NCBI RefSeq assembly: GCF_030380815.1
Contig: NZ_JAUDUY010000001.1
Span: 744,001-808,000 of the forward strand
Length of the DNA stretch: 64,000 nucleotides
Direction of reading: 5' to 3'
Origin: Robiginitalea aurantiaca
GTDB taxonomy: Bacteria; Bacteroidota; Bacteroidia; Flavobacteriales; Flavobacteriaceae
Shown: piece by piece, positions 17,099-26,668 of the stretch
Layout: each line of letters begins with the position of its first letter
Position numbering within the stretch: the stretch's first letter is position 1
Notes under the pieces: generated by a model
What the model was told of the DNA's origin: nothing
Database searches by the model: none
What the model saw: only the letters and a program-made list of their open reading frames with translations
Program-made: the position numbers and the translations under genes

Positions 17099-17443
17099 GG
17101 CTTTGTGCGGAAAATTTGTGGATTAAACTTGCTCCGCTACCAAATTAATAATTTACTGCCAATCGGCATCATTAACTTCCCTCAGCTGAATCACCTCAAT
17201 TAATCATGTATAATGAATCAAAGAGCATTTGCCGCCTGGCAGTTATCTCTCTTTTTGTGCTTCCAGTGTTGAACAGCATGATATTCGTAGGTTTTTTCAG
17301 AAGTTCAATTATTCATACCTTACAATTAATTGATTTGAGCTGATATGATACCTGCAATATTGAGATAATCTTTGAAGTGGGTGATGATTTGGCCAATCAC
17401 GAATCAATTTGTCACAGCTGGCATAAAATGCCTAGATTGTTGT
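17099..17443. other. Divergent intergenic region
   Basis: 345 bp between the ligand-gated channel (minus) and the MalT-like regulator (plus). It is AT-rich and presumably carries both promoters. I found no clean consensus pair and no RNA structure. Confidence 0.4.
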
Positions 17444-20158
17444 ATGAATATTTTAAGAACCAGACTCTTTAAGCCGGTAGTTGCCAATCGTTATATTGCA
17501 CGGCCCAAGCTGATCCAGATGATGGAGAACGGTCGGAATAAACCCGTCCAGAAGGTAATCGCTCCCGCCGGATATGGAAAGAGTATCTTCGTGAGTCAAT
17601 GGCTTGATGAAACCAACAGTCCACATTGCTGGATAGCCATAGAGGAAGACTGCAATGACCTGCTTACCTTATTGCAGTACCTTATTGAAGCCCTTAGTGT
17701 ACTTGATCCGAAAGGGTTCTTGGGATTGAGTCACCTGGGGAATACACTTGAATTACCTGAGAATACGGAATTGTCCGTACCCATCTTAAATGTCCTGCAA
17801 GGAATCAAGGAGGAGATCATTTTTGTGTTGGATGATTATCACAAGATTGACAATCAACAAGTGCATGATTTTTTCTCTGAACTATTAAATCACTTTCCTG
17901 AACAGCACCGATTTATCCTTATTTCAAGATATGACCCCCCCTTGGATCTTAGAAGATTGATTGCCTATGCCAAGGTGCACGAAATCAGGATGGCAGACCT
18001 TAAATTCACTGAGGAGGAAATTAGGGCACTTTCAGAGGCGCAAACCGGTAAAAAATTATCCCCGGATTCAGCTACCGTTATATTTAACCAAACAGAAGGG
18101 TGGGTCATTCCCATACGATTGTGGTTGAAAGAACTCGCCTCAAATGAAGATAGTGAAACGCTGGAACTCGCTAAAAACCAAGTCCAGGGAACAAAAGTCC
18201 TGGGAGATCTTATAGAGGGTGTATTCGCTTCCCTTGATTCATCCGTGAGGAATTATTTAATGATGGCTTCGTTGTTTCCCCGGTTCAATTTGGCACTACT
18301 GCGAGGGGTGCACGATACAATTCATCCCGAAGGAGATCAATCATTTGACGAAATTGAAATCCGCATCCGGGAACTCCTGGACCGTTCTCTGTTTATTATG
18401 GCATTGGATGACGATAATAATTGGTATCGCTTCCATCAACTGGTTAAAGTGTTCCTGAAAACCAGATGCAAAAAGAAATATTCCGGGGAAACTCTTTCAA
18501 AATCCATTGGGTACGGTTGTTCATTTCTGGCAGCTGAGAACTCCATTTTCGAGGCGATCCAATTGAGCCTTGAGTATCGAGATTTTTCAAGGGCTATCGA
18601 CCTTTTGAACCGGGAGCGGTATTCCCTTTTCGATAACCAAAGGTTTGATCAGTTCCGAAGGCTGCTCAATCTATTCCCCGGAGAGGTTATAGAAACAGAA
18701 CCGAGCCTGCTCCTGGTTCGGGCTGTGCTTTTCGATCTCACCAAAAAACACGATCAAATGTCGGAGGACCTGGAGCGTGCCCGGCATCTCTTGCCACCCC
18801 TATCCAGTGCATCGGAAGAAGCAAAAAGGTTGTGGGGGGAGTACTACTCCAGTTCAAGCTTCCGTTTATTTCAAAACCGGAAAATCGACGAGGTAATCCA
18901 ATATTCCCAGAAAGCTATGGAACTGCTGCATTCGAACAGTTCCTACCTTCACGATCATGCGATGGCATTCTACATATTTGCATTGAATGCTTCCGGGAAG
19001 TCGGATCAAGCCAAGGCCTTTTTGGATTCCTATAGAAAGACCTTAAGAACGACCGACCCCTCCTACCACATGAATTATTTCGCTCTTGCAGCTATGTTTG
19101 CTTTTATGCGGGGGAAACAGGAAGACATTATAGAAAATGCCCAGAAGGCCCGCTCCCTTGCTGTCAATCATCGGAATCAGGGGATACTGTTGATAGCCAA
19201 CTACTATTGCTCGATTGCCCTTTATCAACGCAATGAATTGGACAAGGGGCTTGAATACCTCAATGAAGCCATAGAAAGCAGTTATGTGACAAGACCTTCC
19301 TGGATCATTGAATGCTTTTATCTGAAGTGTTTATATCATTTGGCCCGAAGTGAGGATACCAGGTTCGATCACTGTTTTAAAAAGATGATTGCCTTTCAAA
19401 AACAATTTCACTCCAGGTCCTATGAGCACTTACAGTCCTTACTGAAAACGGAACTAATGCTAAGAATGGGTGATGCTTCCCTGGCCTGGAATTCATGGCA
19501 TGATGGTCCCAAAAAAAACACTTCGTACACCCACCATTATTACCAATCCCAATTAACCGAAGTGAAGCTCCTGATGGCCGATCACCCTTATCAGGACCTT
19601 AACAGGGCCGGGGACTTGCTGGAAAGCTTCGAAGTATTTGCAGCAGAAGTAAATAACCTGATCCTGCTTTTTCAGGCGAATGCCTTAAAAATTGTATGGT
19701 ATTCGCTGAAGAATGAAACTGAGAGGGCATTGGAACACTTGAGATCATTGCTCTCACGTACAAAGGCCGAGTCCATAATCAGGGTGTATACGGATTGTGG
19801 AAGCCCTATGCAGGCTTTATTGTCTAAGGTTTCAGACACTTCACCGAAAGATCCGTATGTTCAGGAGATACTTCACAGTTTCAATTTAAAAGCCGGGACC
19901 CGTAAAGGTGGCGGAAAAGGTGAAGAACCTTTAAAAAAGAATCGGGCTTCTGTAATTACTCAAAAGGAAATTCAAATACTGCAATACATTTCAGAAGGCT
20001 ATCAGAACAAAGAAATTGCCGAAAAACTCTACTATTCCCTGGGTACGGTCAAAACATATATCTACAACCTTTACCAGAAAATCGGGGTCAAAAACCGGGG
20101 CCAGGCTATCGCATATTTCCACGCTTTGGAAGAAAAATCAGCTGCGACATTCAAATGA
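17444..20158 (+). CDS. MalT-type LuxR-family (LAL) transcriptional regulator
   Basis: About 904 residues from the ATG at 17444 (MNILRTRLFKPVVANRYIARP), the usual LAL N-terminus; the frame is open 72 bp further upstream. The ATPase has Walker A APAGYGKS (about residues 39-46) and Walker B-like FVLDDYHKID. The middle third is helical TPR-like. The C-terminus is a LuxR HTH (TQKEIQILQYISEGYQNKEI, then GTVKTYIYNLYQKIGV, about 840-900). MalT relatives bind an inducer and ATP, then oligomerise and activate neighbouring operons. All genes for the next 8 kb run the same way and encode porins and hydrolases, so it probably controls them (inference). Confidence 0.9.
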   Translation: MNILRTRLFKPVVANRYIARPKLIQMMENGRNKPVQKVIAPAGYGKSIFVSQWLDETNSPHCWIAIEEDCNDLLTLLQYLIEALSVLDPKGFLGLSHLGNTLELPENTELSVPILNVLQGIKEEIIFVLDDYHKIDNQQVHDFFSELLNHFPEQHRFILISRYDPPLDLRRLIAYAKVHEIRMADLKFTEEEIRALSEAQTGKKLSPDSATVIFNQTEGWVIPIRLWLKELASNEDSETLELAKNQVQGTKVLGDLIEGVFASLDSSVRNYLMMASLFPRFNLALLRGVHDTIHPEGDQSFDEIEIRIRELLDRSLFIMALDDDNNWYRFHQLVKVFLKTRCKKKYSGETLSKSIGYGCSFLAAENSIFEAIQLSLEYRDFSRAIDLLNRERYSLFDNQRFDQFRRLLNLFPGEVIETEPSLLLVRAVLFDLTKKHDQMSEDLERARHLLPPLSSASEEAKRLWGEYYSSSSFRLFQNRKIDEVIQYSQKAMELLHSNSSYLHDHAMAFYIFALNASGKSDQAKAFLDSYRKTLRTTDPSYHMNYFALAAMFAFMRGKQEDIIENAQKARSLAVNHRNQGILLIANYYCSIALYQRNELDKGLEYLNEAIESSYVTRPSWIIECFYLKCLYHLARSEDTRFDHCFKKMIAFQKQFHSRSYEHLQSLLKTELMLRMGDASLAWNSWHDGPKKNTSYTHHYYQSQLTEVKLLMADHPYQDLNRAGDLLESFEVFAAEVNNLILLFQANALKIVWYSLKNETERALEHLRSLLSRTKAESIIRVYTDCGSPMQALLSKVSDTSPKDPYVQEILHSFNLKAGTRKGGGKGEEPLKKNRASVITQKEIQILQYISEGYQNKEIAEKLYYSLGTVKTYIYNLYQKIGVKNRGQAIAYFHALEEKSAATFK

Positions 20159-20324
20159 TTCTCTACCATTCTAATGCTCCTGTCATGGAATAACCTGCCC
20201 TTTCCATTAACCACTAAAGGGAAAAATGGCTTAAAACTGACTTTTTATTGACTTCGCAGCCAATGTCCGAAGGATAAAAAACGATAGTTTAGGCGGGATA
20301 AAGGAGGATTACATAAATTAGGTT

Positions 20325-21158
20325 ATGAGATTAATCGTCAGACATGCTGTTTGCACCGTTCTATTGCTCTTAGTTACTCAAAGTTCGTTTGCCCAGAATG
20401 AGAGTAACCTGGTGCAGGACAGTATTATTCCGTTCAATGATAAGGGATTTGCCTGGGATATGTCCTTTGCGTTTAAGACGATGAATGTCTTCAGGGGTTT
20501 GCTTCCTTCCAGGGCGCCCGTCTTATCAACACAGGCAGGTTTCAAGGAAGGGAGTTTCGTGCTTGGTGCCTACGGGGGTGCGTCCTTTAATGGCGGATAT
20601 ACTGAAACGGACCTTATCCTGATGTATTATCGCCCGAAATTCTACATTCGTGCAGACTGGTACTACAATTTTACTGAAGGGATTACGAATATTCCAACGC
20701 CTTCCGGATTTTTTGACTTCAGGCCTGACATAACCCGCGGCTTACTGGACTTTATGGTGAAAGTAAAACCTTTAAAGAATTTTGAACTTATGTCCTCTAC
20801 ATTCCTGTACGGCAGGGACAGACCCCCGCTGCCAGAGGATGATGCGGCCGGAATTCCATTGCGCAGGGGGGAGCAGCGATACTCCCAGTACTTTAAACTC
20901 CAGTACAATTGGGTAAAGGACAAATTTAAAATATCGGCGCATGCCGCCTATTCCTTTAGTTGGAACGATCCCTCTGGAGAAACCTTTTATGCCGAGAACT
21001 CCGGATTTACTGACCTGGGGGTTTCGTTTTACAGGAAAATCGTGGACACTAAATCCATTTCAATTCCTTTTAAGGCCAGCCTATACTGGAATGCTGTGAG
21101 CAATAAGATGTATTTGGTAGGATCCATCTTGTTGGTTGAAATAACACAACTGAAATAA
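20325..21158 (+). CDS. Putative outer-membrane barrel protein
   Basis: 277 residues. The signal peptide (VLLLLVTQSSFAQ) is followed by alternating aromatic/polar strands throughout (FAWDMSFAFKTMNVFRGL; YYRPKFYIRADWYYNF), typical of a small beta-barrel. The opening has the feel of the TorF-type putative porin family, but I cannot confirm this. The last residues (LVEITQLK) lack the usual terminal aromatic. It is first in the block after the MalT-like regulator, 166 bp downstream. Confidence 0.65.
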   Translation: MRLIVRHAVCTVLLLLVTQSSFAQNESNLVQDSIIPFNDKGFAWDMSFAFKTMNVFRGLLPSRAPVLSTQAGFKEGSFVLGAYGGASFNGGYTETDLILMYYRPKFYIRADWYYNFTEGITNIPTPSGFFDFRPDITRGLLDFMVKVKPLKNFELMSSTFLYGRDRPPLPEDDAAGIPLRRGEQRYSQYFKLQYNWVKDKFKISAHAAYSFSWNDPSGETFYAENSGFTDLGVSFYRKIVDTKSISIPFKASLYWNAVSNKMYLVGSILLVEITQLK

Positions 21159-21423
21159 TTGGAATTTGGTGGACCTGAAGGCATTCCTTTAAACAAGCAA
21201 AATCTCAGGAGTTGAGAATTTTTGTCAGGGACCTGGTTTTGCCATTTGCAAACTTTTGCAGCCAAAATACCAAATAGCGCTACCGACAGATGATCAATCT
21301 ACCGGATATTCAGATGATCCTTCAACCCTTGCTGCTTTCTTGACCTATGGTTGACTTTAGTCAATTGATTATCCAGAAGTTTCTCCCTAGTTTGGACAAC
21401 TTAGCGAATCATGTAACCGAGGG
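21159..21423. other. Spacer, no gene seen
   Basis: 265 bp between the barrel gene and the small protein gene. There is no supported frame on either strand and no hairpin with a T-run. Confidence 0.35.
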
Positions 21424-21711
21424 ATGGGAACGTCAAAATTTTACGAAACAGCCAGCTATGGTATTACCGTGGATGGAATCCTTGTCGATGATACATTTCC
21501 AATTTTCGATGCTTCGAGAATGAGTATCGTTTGCAACAGTAAACATGCACAGAGTTACCTCTCAGTGAGCGTGAAGGACCAGGCAGAATTATCAGGCCTT
21601 TTGAACACCCTTTATTCACTGCAATATGTCATTCTCAAAATCGAAAAAATGGATACCAAAAGGCTTTTAGAGTTTGCTGATCAATTTCCCCATGGTAGCG
21701 TTAGTGAATAG
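21424..21711 (+). CDS. Small hypothetical protein
   Basis: 95 residues without signal peptide or membrane segment: MGTSKFYETASYGITVDGIL and then a mixed alpha/beta pattern ending LLEFADQFPHGSVSE. I do not recognise it. The frame is ATG-started, lies between two same-strand exported-protein genes, and overlaps the start of the porin that follows by 20 bp, which supports it being translated. It could be a short frame without function. Confidence 0.45.
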   Translation: MGTSKFYETASYGITVDGILVDDTFPIFDASRMSIVCNSKHAQSYLSVSVKDQAELSGLLNTLYSLQYVILKIEKMDTKRLLEFADQFPHGSVSE

Positions 21712-22927
21712 ATTTTTACCATCAAGAATATACATCTGTATTCTTATAACATTAGGTGGGGTTATGTATGTATCGGCCCAAATAACAGAAAAAGATATTG
21801 CCTACGACTCCCTGGCCAAACAGGATTATCGCAGTATGGGCCATGCCGGATTTGATTCTACCGCTACCAACGGATTCTATATACAGGATAGCAGGAAGGG
21901 ACATTACAGATTGAATTTCGGTGTATGGACTACACCCAGATATACTACCGTGTACAAGAACAACACCCCTGATTCCGTGCCCAGTGTTGAAAAGGGATTC
22001 ACCATTAATCGGACGCGCATCTTCTTTACCGGCAAGTATTCCGACAAATTCAATTTTAACCTTGTGACAAATATCGGAGCCGACGGCGACTTCAACTTGC
22101 AGCAGGTTTACCTGGCCTATGCCATCAACCAGGATTATATCATTACCGTGGGCAATCAATTTGTGGCCTCCTCACGGGAGGATTGGATGGACCCCTCCAA
22201 TATCCTGGCCATGCAATGTTCCGCCAACGATGCCGCCTTCGCCTTAGGGACCTCTTTTGGAATCCTGGTATACCGAAGACCCAAAAACAGGGCGCGCTGG
22301 TGGGCCTCCCTTTCCAACGGCCTTTACGGATGGAACCGGGCGGTGACCCAATCAGATCAGTCTGATTATATGCTGGGCGGCAGGTATGAATATGCACTTA
22401 AAGGGGATGACTGGACGGTATGGGACGATCTGGTAGGCCGCCGGGGCAGGTCTGAGGGCATTCTTTTAGGCGGTTCATTTAATTTTTTAAGGCATACCGT
22501 TGGGCTATTGAGAAACCACGGGGTTCAGGGAAATTTGGATATTTCATATAACGGCGATGGGTATCAGGCCCTGATCGCCGGGGTATGGACGGGTCAATTC
22601 CCGGAGGGGGCCAAGGGCTTCAGCCAATATGGATTCTATGCTCAGGGAGGGTATTTTGTCAATCAGGTCATCCAGCTCTACGCCCGCTACGATTTAGTTT
22701 TGCCGGGGGGAACACCAGGGGATTTTAAAACCTATTCCGCACCCGGATTCGGTGTGAACCTGTATCCCTTTCATTTTACAAACCGATGGAAGATCAGCCT
22801 GGAATTCAACCACCTTTTCGGGACATTTGATAATACTATTGTACCCCCCGACCTGGCACTCGGGTTCGCTGATAGTGCATATAGAGGGCAGCAAAGCATT
22901 CGCTTTCAGCTGCAGTTTGGATTTTAA
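21692..22927 (+). CDS. Phosphate-selective-porin-like (OprO/OprP) outer-membrane porin
   Basis: 411 residues from the ATG at 21692, which gives a signal peptide ending YVSAQ; a TTG 18 bp upstream is less likely. The porin features are FTINRTRIFFTGKYSDKFNF, FNLQQVYLAYAINQDYIITV and WWASLSNGLYGWN, then strands to a terminal Phe (FQLQFGF). This pattern belongs to the OprP/O porin family, which forms trimers passing anions or small solutes. It is in line with the amidohydrolase 83 bp downstream, so it may admit that enzyme's substrate. Confidence 0.82.
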   Translation: MVALVNRFLPSRIYICILITLGGVMYVSAQITEKDIAYDSLAKQDYRSMGHAGFDSTATNGFYIQDSRKGHYRLNFGVWTTPRYTTVYKNNTPDSVPSVEKGFTINRTRIFFTGKYSDKFNFNLVTNIGADGDFNLQQVYLAYAINQDYIITVGNQFVASSREDWMDPSNILAMQCSANDAAFALGTSFGILVYRRPKNRARWWASLSNGLYGWNRAVTQSDQSDYMLGGRYEYALKGDDWTVWDDLVGRRGRSEGILLGGSFNFLRHTVGLLRNHGVQGNLDISYNGDGYQALIAGVWTGQFPEGAKGFSQYGFYAQGGYFVNQVIQLYARYDLVLPGGTPGDFKTYSAPGFGVNLYPFHFTNRWKISLEFNHLFGTFDNTIVPPDLALGFADSAYRGQQSIRFQLQFGF

Positions 22928-23010
22928 CCCAGTGGGTAATGAAACCATTAAGGGAGTACGGGTATATAAGAACAATAAGAAAGTAAATTTTAACATTAAA
23001 CCATAATTTC

Positions 23011-24375
23011 ATGAAACAGAGAACACAATTCAATACCAAACTAATGACGGGTATCCTGTCATTGGTGTTAACAGGGTGCTTTTCATTCCTGGCTGTCGCC
23101 CAGGATACGCCCAGCCAGACCGTATTTAAAAACGTCCGGGTATTTGACGGTACCAATGACCAGCTAAGTGGCACCACGGAAGTATTCGTAGAAGGCAACA
23201 AAATTAAGGCTATTGGGTCTAGTGCCAGCAGAGGTGCTTCTAAAAATGCAACCGTAATCGATGGTGGTGGCCGGGTATTGATGCCAGGGCTTTCAGATAC
23301 CCACACGCACATCATGTTTGCTTCGCTCCCACAGGCAGCACTTATGTTTGGTGAGCCCAATTTCAACGTGATCTATGCCACCAAAGATGCAGAAGCCATG
23401 CTGATGCGCGGTATAACCACGATAAGAGACTTAAGCGGTAATACTTTTGGATTGAAAAAGGCCATCGATGAGGGGATGGTTCCCGGGCCTCGCATTTATC
23501 CATCTGGAGGAATGATCAGTCAGACCGCAGGTCATGGGGACTTTCGAATTCCTAATCAGAAACATCCGGCGTATGGCGGAGAATGGCCTGCCCTTTACCA
23601 GCAGGGTCATGGGTATTTAGCAGATGGTCCCACAGAGGTAATGAGAGCTGCCCGCGAGAATTTGCGAAATGGTGCCTCCCAGATCAAACTGGCGACCGGA
23701 GGAGGTTATTCTTCTCCTGCAGACCCCCTATTGGGTATTCAGTATACTTCTGAGGAGGTTAAGGCAGCAGTTGATGTAGCCAAAAACTGGGGAACCTATG
23801 TCACGATACATTCCTATTTTCCGGAATCCATCAATATGGCCATTGATGCAGGTATCAAAGATGTTGCTCACGGTCAGTTGTTGGATAAGCCCACTTTACA
23901 GCGCATGGCCAAAGAAGGGGTGTTTTTAAGCACGCAGGCATTCACCCTTTGCAGCGAACCACAGAATTCTGAATTTTCAAATGAAAAACTGGCTATTGTA
24001 TGTGTTGGGACAAAAAAAATGTACCAATGGGCCTCCGAAATTCCCGATTTAAAAGTAACCTGGGGAACGGATATGTTCTTTGTCCCTCAAGATCTATTTG
24101 AAGGGCAGGTTAAGCAGTTGGAGCGTTTAACACCTTGGTTTAAGCCAGTAGAGATTCTTAAAATGGCTACCGGAAATGCAGGTGAATTGTACAAAATGAG
24201 TGGACCGCTCATGAACCCCTATCCGGGTGACCTGGGTGTTATTAAAGAAGGCGCCTATGCAGATATGTTGTTAGTTGAAGGTAACCCATTGGAGAAGCTG
24301 GATGCCGTTACCAATCAGGAAAACCTTATGATCATAATGAAAGACGGAAAGATTTACAAGAACACGTTACAATAA
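23011..24375 (+). CDS. Exported amidohydrolase (prolidase/imidazolonepropionase-like)
   Basis: 454 residues with a signal peptide ending FLAVAQ. The metal-dependent hydrolase motif DTHTHIMF gives the HxH pair. Further ligands appear in QIKLATGGGY (a Lys that may be carboxylated), TIHSY, VAHGQ and WGTDMF. The layout matches the subgroup of the amidohydrolase superfamily that contains exported Xaa-Pro/Xaa-Arg dipeptidases and imidazolonepropionase. It probably acts in the periplasm on a peptide-like or cyclic amide. It lies between a porin and a second amidohydrolase, all on one strand with short gaps. Confidence 0.85.
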   Translation: MKQRTQFNTKLMTGILSLVLTGCFSFLAVAQDTPSQTVFKNVRVFDGTNDQLSGTTEVFVEGNKIKAIGSSASRGASKNATVIDGGGRVLMPGLSDTHTHIMFASLPQAALMFGEPNFNVIYATKDAEAMLMRGITTIRDLSGNTFGLKKAIDEGMVPGPRIYPSGGMISQTAGHGDFRIPNQKHPAYGGEWPALYQQGHGYLADGPTEVMRAARENLRNGASQIKLATGGGYSSPADPLLGIQYTSEEVKAAVDVAKNWGTYVTIHSYFPESINMAIDAGIKDVAHGQLLDKPTLQRMAKEGVFLSTQAFTLCSEPQNSEFSNEKLAIVCVGTKKMYQWASEIPDLKVTWGTDMFFVPQDLFEGQVKQLERLTPWFKPVEILKMATGNAGELYKMSGPLMNPYPGDLGVIKEGAYADMLLVEGNPLEKLDAVTNQENLMIIMKDGKIYKNTLQ

Positions 24376-24408
24376 CACTCATTATGAATAATACTAAAAC
24401 CTATAAAC

Positions 24409-24876
24409 ATGGAAAACAAGAGATACAATATTGAGGATCTTTTAAGTGAGACGATCACAGATATGGAAAACCTTGTATCAGATCTTGATTCAGAAGTCAC
24501 CGATGATCTGGAAGAAGCCCTGGAAGAAGCGAGCAATGAACTAAAGAGAAGCCTGCATAAGTTGGTGAAATCTGTCAAAAAAGAAGTTCGAACAGATGTG
24601 CTTTCATTTTACCATGATAACAAGAAGCTGATTAACAGCGATCTCAAATCGCTGAATTCTTTTGTCCGGGAAATACTTGCCGACATTAAAAGTGAGTTGA
24701 GTGAGGGAATTCACGACGCGGAGGATAAGGATGATAAAAAGGAGCTCAGGGAAATCCGAAAGGATGTTGTCCGGTTTACGCGCCGATACAACCATGCCTA
24801 TCATAAACTTCGTTTAAAACTTGCGTTAGGAAACGCAGGCGTCAGTGTTCAGGAATTCTTCAATCACAAATCTTAA
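24409..24876 (+). CDS. Small charged coiled-coil protein
   Basis: 155 residues, no signal peptide. Almost wholly helical and strongly charged: acidic heptads at the start (DLDSEVTDDLEEALEEASNE), a central KSVKKEVRTDVLSFY and a basic end (RRYNHAYHKLRLKL). It is unrecognised. It lies 33 bp after one amidohydrolase and 4 bp before the next, so it must be part of that operon. A cytosolic scaffold or regulator is possible, but nothing in the sequence fixes a role. Confidence 0.65.
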   Translation: MENKRYNIEDLLSETITDMENLVSDLDSEVTDDLEEALEEASNELKRSLHKLVKSVKKEVRTDVLSFYHDNKKLINSDLKSLNSFVREILADIKSELSEGIHDAEDKDDKKELREIRKDVVRFTRRYNHAYHKLRLKLALGNAGVSVQEFFNHKS

Positions 24877-24880
24877 TCAA

Positions 24881-26509
24881 ATGCGAAGTAATAACAAAAA
24901 TCTACTCGGAATGTGTAAAACCAAATTTCAGTACATACTCTGGATACTCCTCATAGGAGTATCCATGATTGCCTGTCAGCAGGCAGGTGAGCCAAATGCC
25001 AAGAATGAGAGTGAATTCAAAGCCCTTTCGGCTGATACCGAATTTGACCTGGTTATTAAAAATGGCCGAGTGATGGATCCCGAGACCGGTTTTGACAAGG
25101 TTGCCAACGTGGGAGTAAAAGACGGTACGGTGGGTCTCATAACTGAAAAAGACATTTCAGGTAAGAGAGTGATCGATGCCAGCGGCCATGTAGTGGCACC
25201 GGGGTTTATAGACTATCACTCACATGCCCAGGAGCCTTATGGTCATAAACTCTATGTTCGGGACGGCGTTACTACACCGCTTGATCTGGAGGTAGGTGCC
25301 TTCCCTGTGAATGATTTCTATGAATTCTGGGAAGGAAAATCTTTTGTTAATTATGGAACGAACGTAGCCCATGTCGGCGCACGGTTGGAGGTATTGGATG
25401 GTCAGGAGCCCGATGGGCGAGTGCTTTACAGTCCCGCAATGGGGAGGGCCATGAACGATGGATCTCAGTTTAAAACAAAATTATATGATCCAAAAGATGA
25501 GAAAACCATCGTCGATGCCGTTGAAAGGGAAATCAAGCAGGGCGCCCTTGGCATTGCCTACCCCATTGGCTATTACACTGTGGTGGGCAGCCCTGAAATC
25601 AATGCCGTAACCGCACTGGCCGGTAAGTACAACTTACCGATTACCACGCATGTGCGCTATCTCGCACAAATACCCCCAAGTGGCTATATGGGTATTACAG
25701 AAATGCTCACTATAGCCCGTCAAAACGATGCCCCTGTGCTTTTTCATCACGTACAGAGCAATTGCCTGGGCCTCACCGGGCCTTGTCTTGATTTGATCGA
25801 TGCCGCGCGCGCCCAGGGTCAGAAAGTGGTCGGCGAGTTTTATCCGTATCAGTATGCCGGCACTTATGTGGATGCCGATTATAACCGGCCTGGTTTCGAG
25901 CAGCGTATGGGCATTGAGGCTTCAGATTATGTTATTACGGCTACAGGGGAACACCTGACATCTAAGAAATTCGACAGTTTGCGGACTGCAGCTCCCGGAA
26001 CCAACTTATTGATGTACACCATGAAGGAAGAATACATCATGGAAGCATTTAAGAGGCCGGGTACTATTGTTGGTTCGGATGGTATGCCCTGGATAGTTGA
26101 AGGAGATGAGGGAGGCTTTAATGCTACATTTGACACCCCATATGGTGCCGGCAACGGCCATGCCCGTGGATCAGGAACCCACGCCCGCATCCTTCGTATG
26201 GTACGCGAGACCAAGGCGATTCCTCTGATGGAGGCAATTGGTAAGATGACTTATGGTCCGGCATCCTTTCTGGAGGATCATGTGCCTCAGATGAAGAGAC
26301 GAGGCCGCATCCAGGAGGGTTCAGCTGCCGATATCACGATTTTTGACCCGGAAACTGTGACCGATAACGCTACCCCAAAGATTGGTGAGAACTCACTTCC
26401 TTCGACGGGTATTCCTTATGTAATTGTGAACGGTACGGTAGTCGTCGATGATTCCAAAGTGCAGAATGTGGCCGCGGGGGTAGCTATCAGGAACAAAACA
26501 ATAAATTAG
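24881..26509 (+). CDS. Amidohydrolase lipoprotein related to D-aminoacylases
   Basis: 542 residues from the ATG at 24881 (alternative 24911), with a lipobox at VSMIACQQ. The catalytic domain has FIDYHSHAQ (HxH), TTHVRYL, LFHHVQSN and IVGSDGMPW, the ligand series of N-acyl-D-amino-acid deacylases. The Cys-bearing GNCG segment of classical D-aminoacylases reads LDLEVGA here, so the bridging ligand differs. The C-terminal beta-sandwich carries GRIQEGSAADITIFDPE. Its likely reaction is removal of an acyl group from a D- or modified amino acid, or ring opening, at the membrane surface (inference). It starts 4 bp after the coiled-coil gene. Confidence 0.85.
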   Translation: MRSNNKNLLGMCKTKFQYILWILLIGVSMIACQQAGEPNAKNESEFKALSADTEFDLVIKNGRVMDPETGFDKVANVGVKDGTVGLITEKDISGKRVIDASGHVVAPGFIDYHSHAQEPYGHKLYVRDGVTTPLDLEVGAFPVNDFYEFWEGKSFVNYGTNVAHVGARLEVLDGQEPDGRVLYSPAMGRAMNDGSQFKTKLYDPKDEKTIVDAVEREIKQGALGIAYPIGYYTVVGSPEINAVTALAGKYNLPITTHVRYLAQIPPSGYMGITEMLTIARQNDAPVLFHHVQSNCLGLTGPCLDLIDAARAQGQKVVGEFYPYQYAGTYVDADYNRPGFEQRMGIEASDYVITATGEHLTSKKFDSLRTAAPGTNLLMYTMKEEYIMEAFKRPGTIVGSDGMPWIVEGDEGGFNATFDTPYGAGNGHARGSGTHARILRMVRETKAIPLMEAIGKMTYGPASFLEDHVPQMKRRGRIQEGSAADITIFDPETVTDNATPKIGENSLPSTGIPYVIVNGTVVVDDSKVQNVAAGVAIRNKTIN

Positions 26510-26668
26510 TATTCCATTCCATTACAATAATGACACCGATTTAAAGTGGATAAGGGGCTTTGGGTCTGGCGTTTGGTTTTCTTTTTCACGTGTAAACAGA
26601 ACATCCGGAATCCATAGTTTTGCGCTTCCTGGTGCTGCATGAAATAAAATTCTAAATAAAAATAGGTT

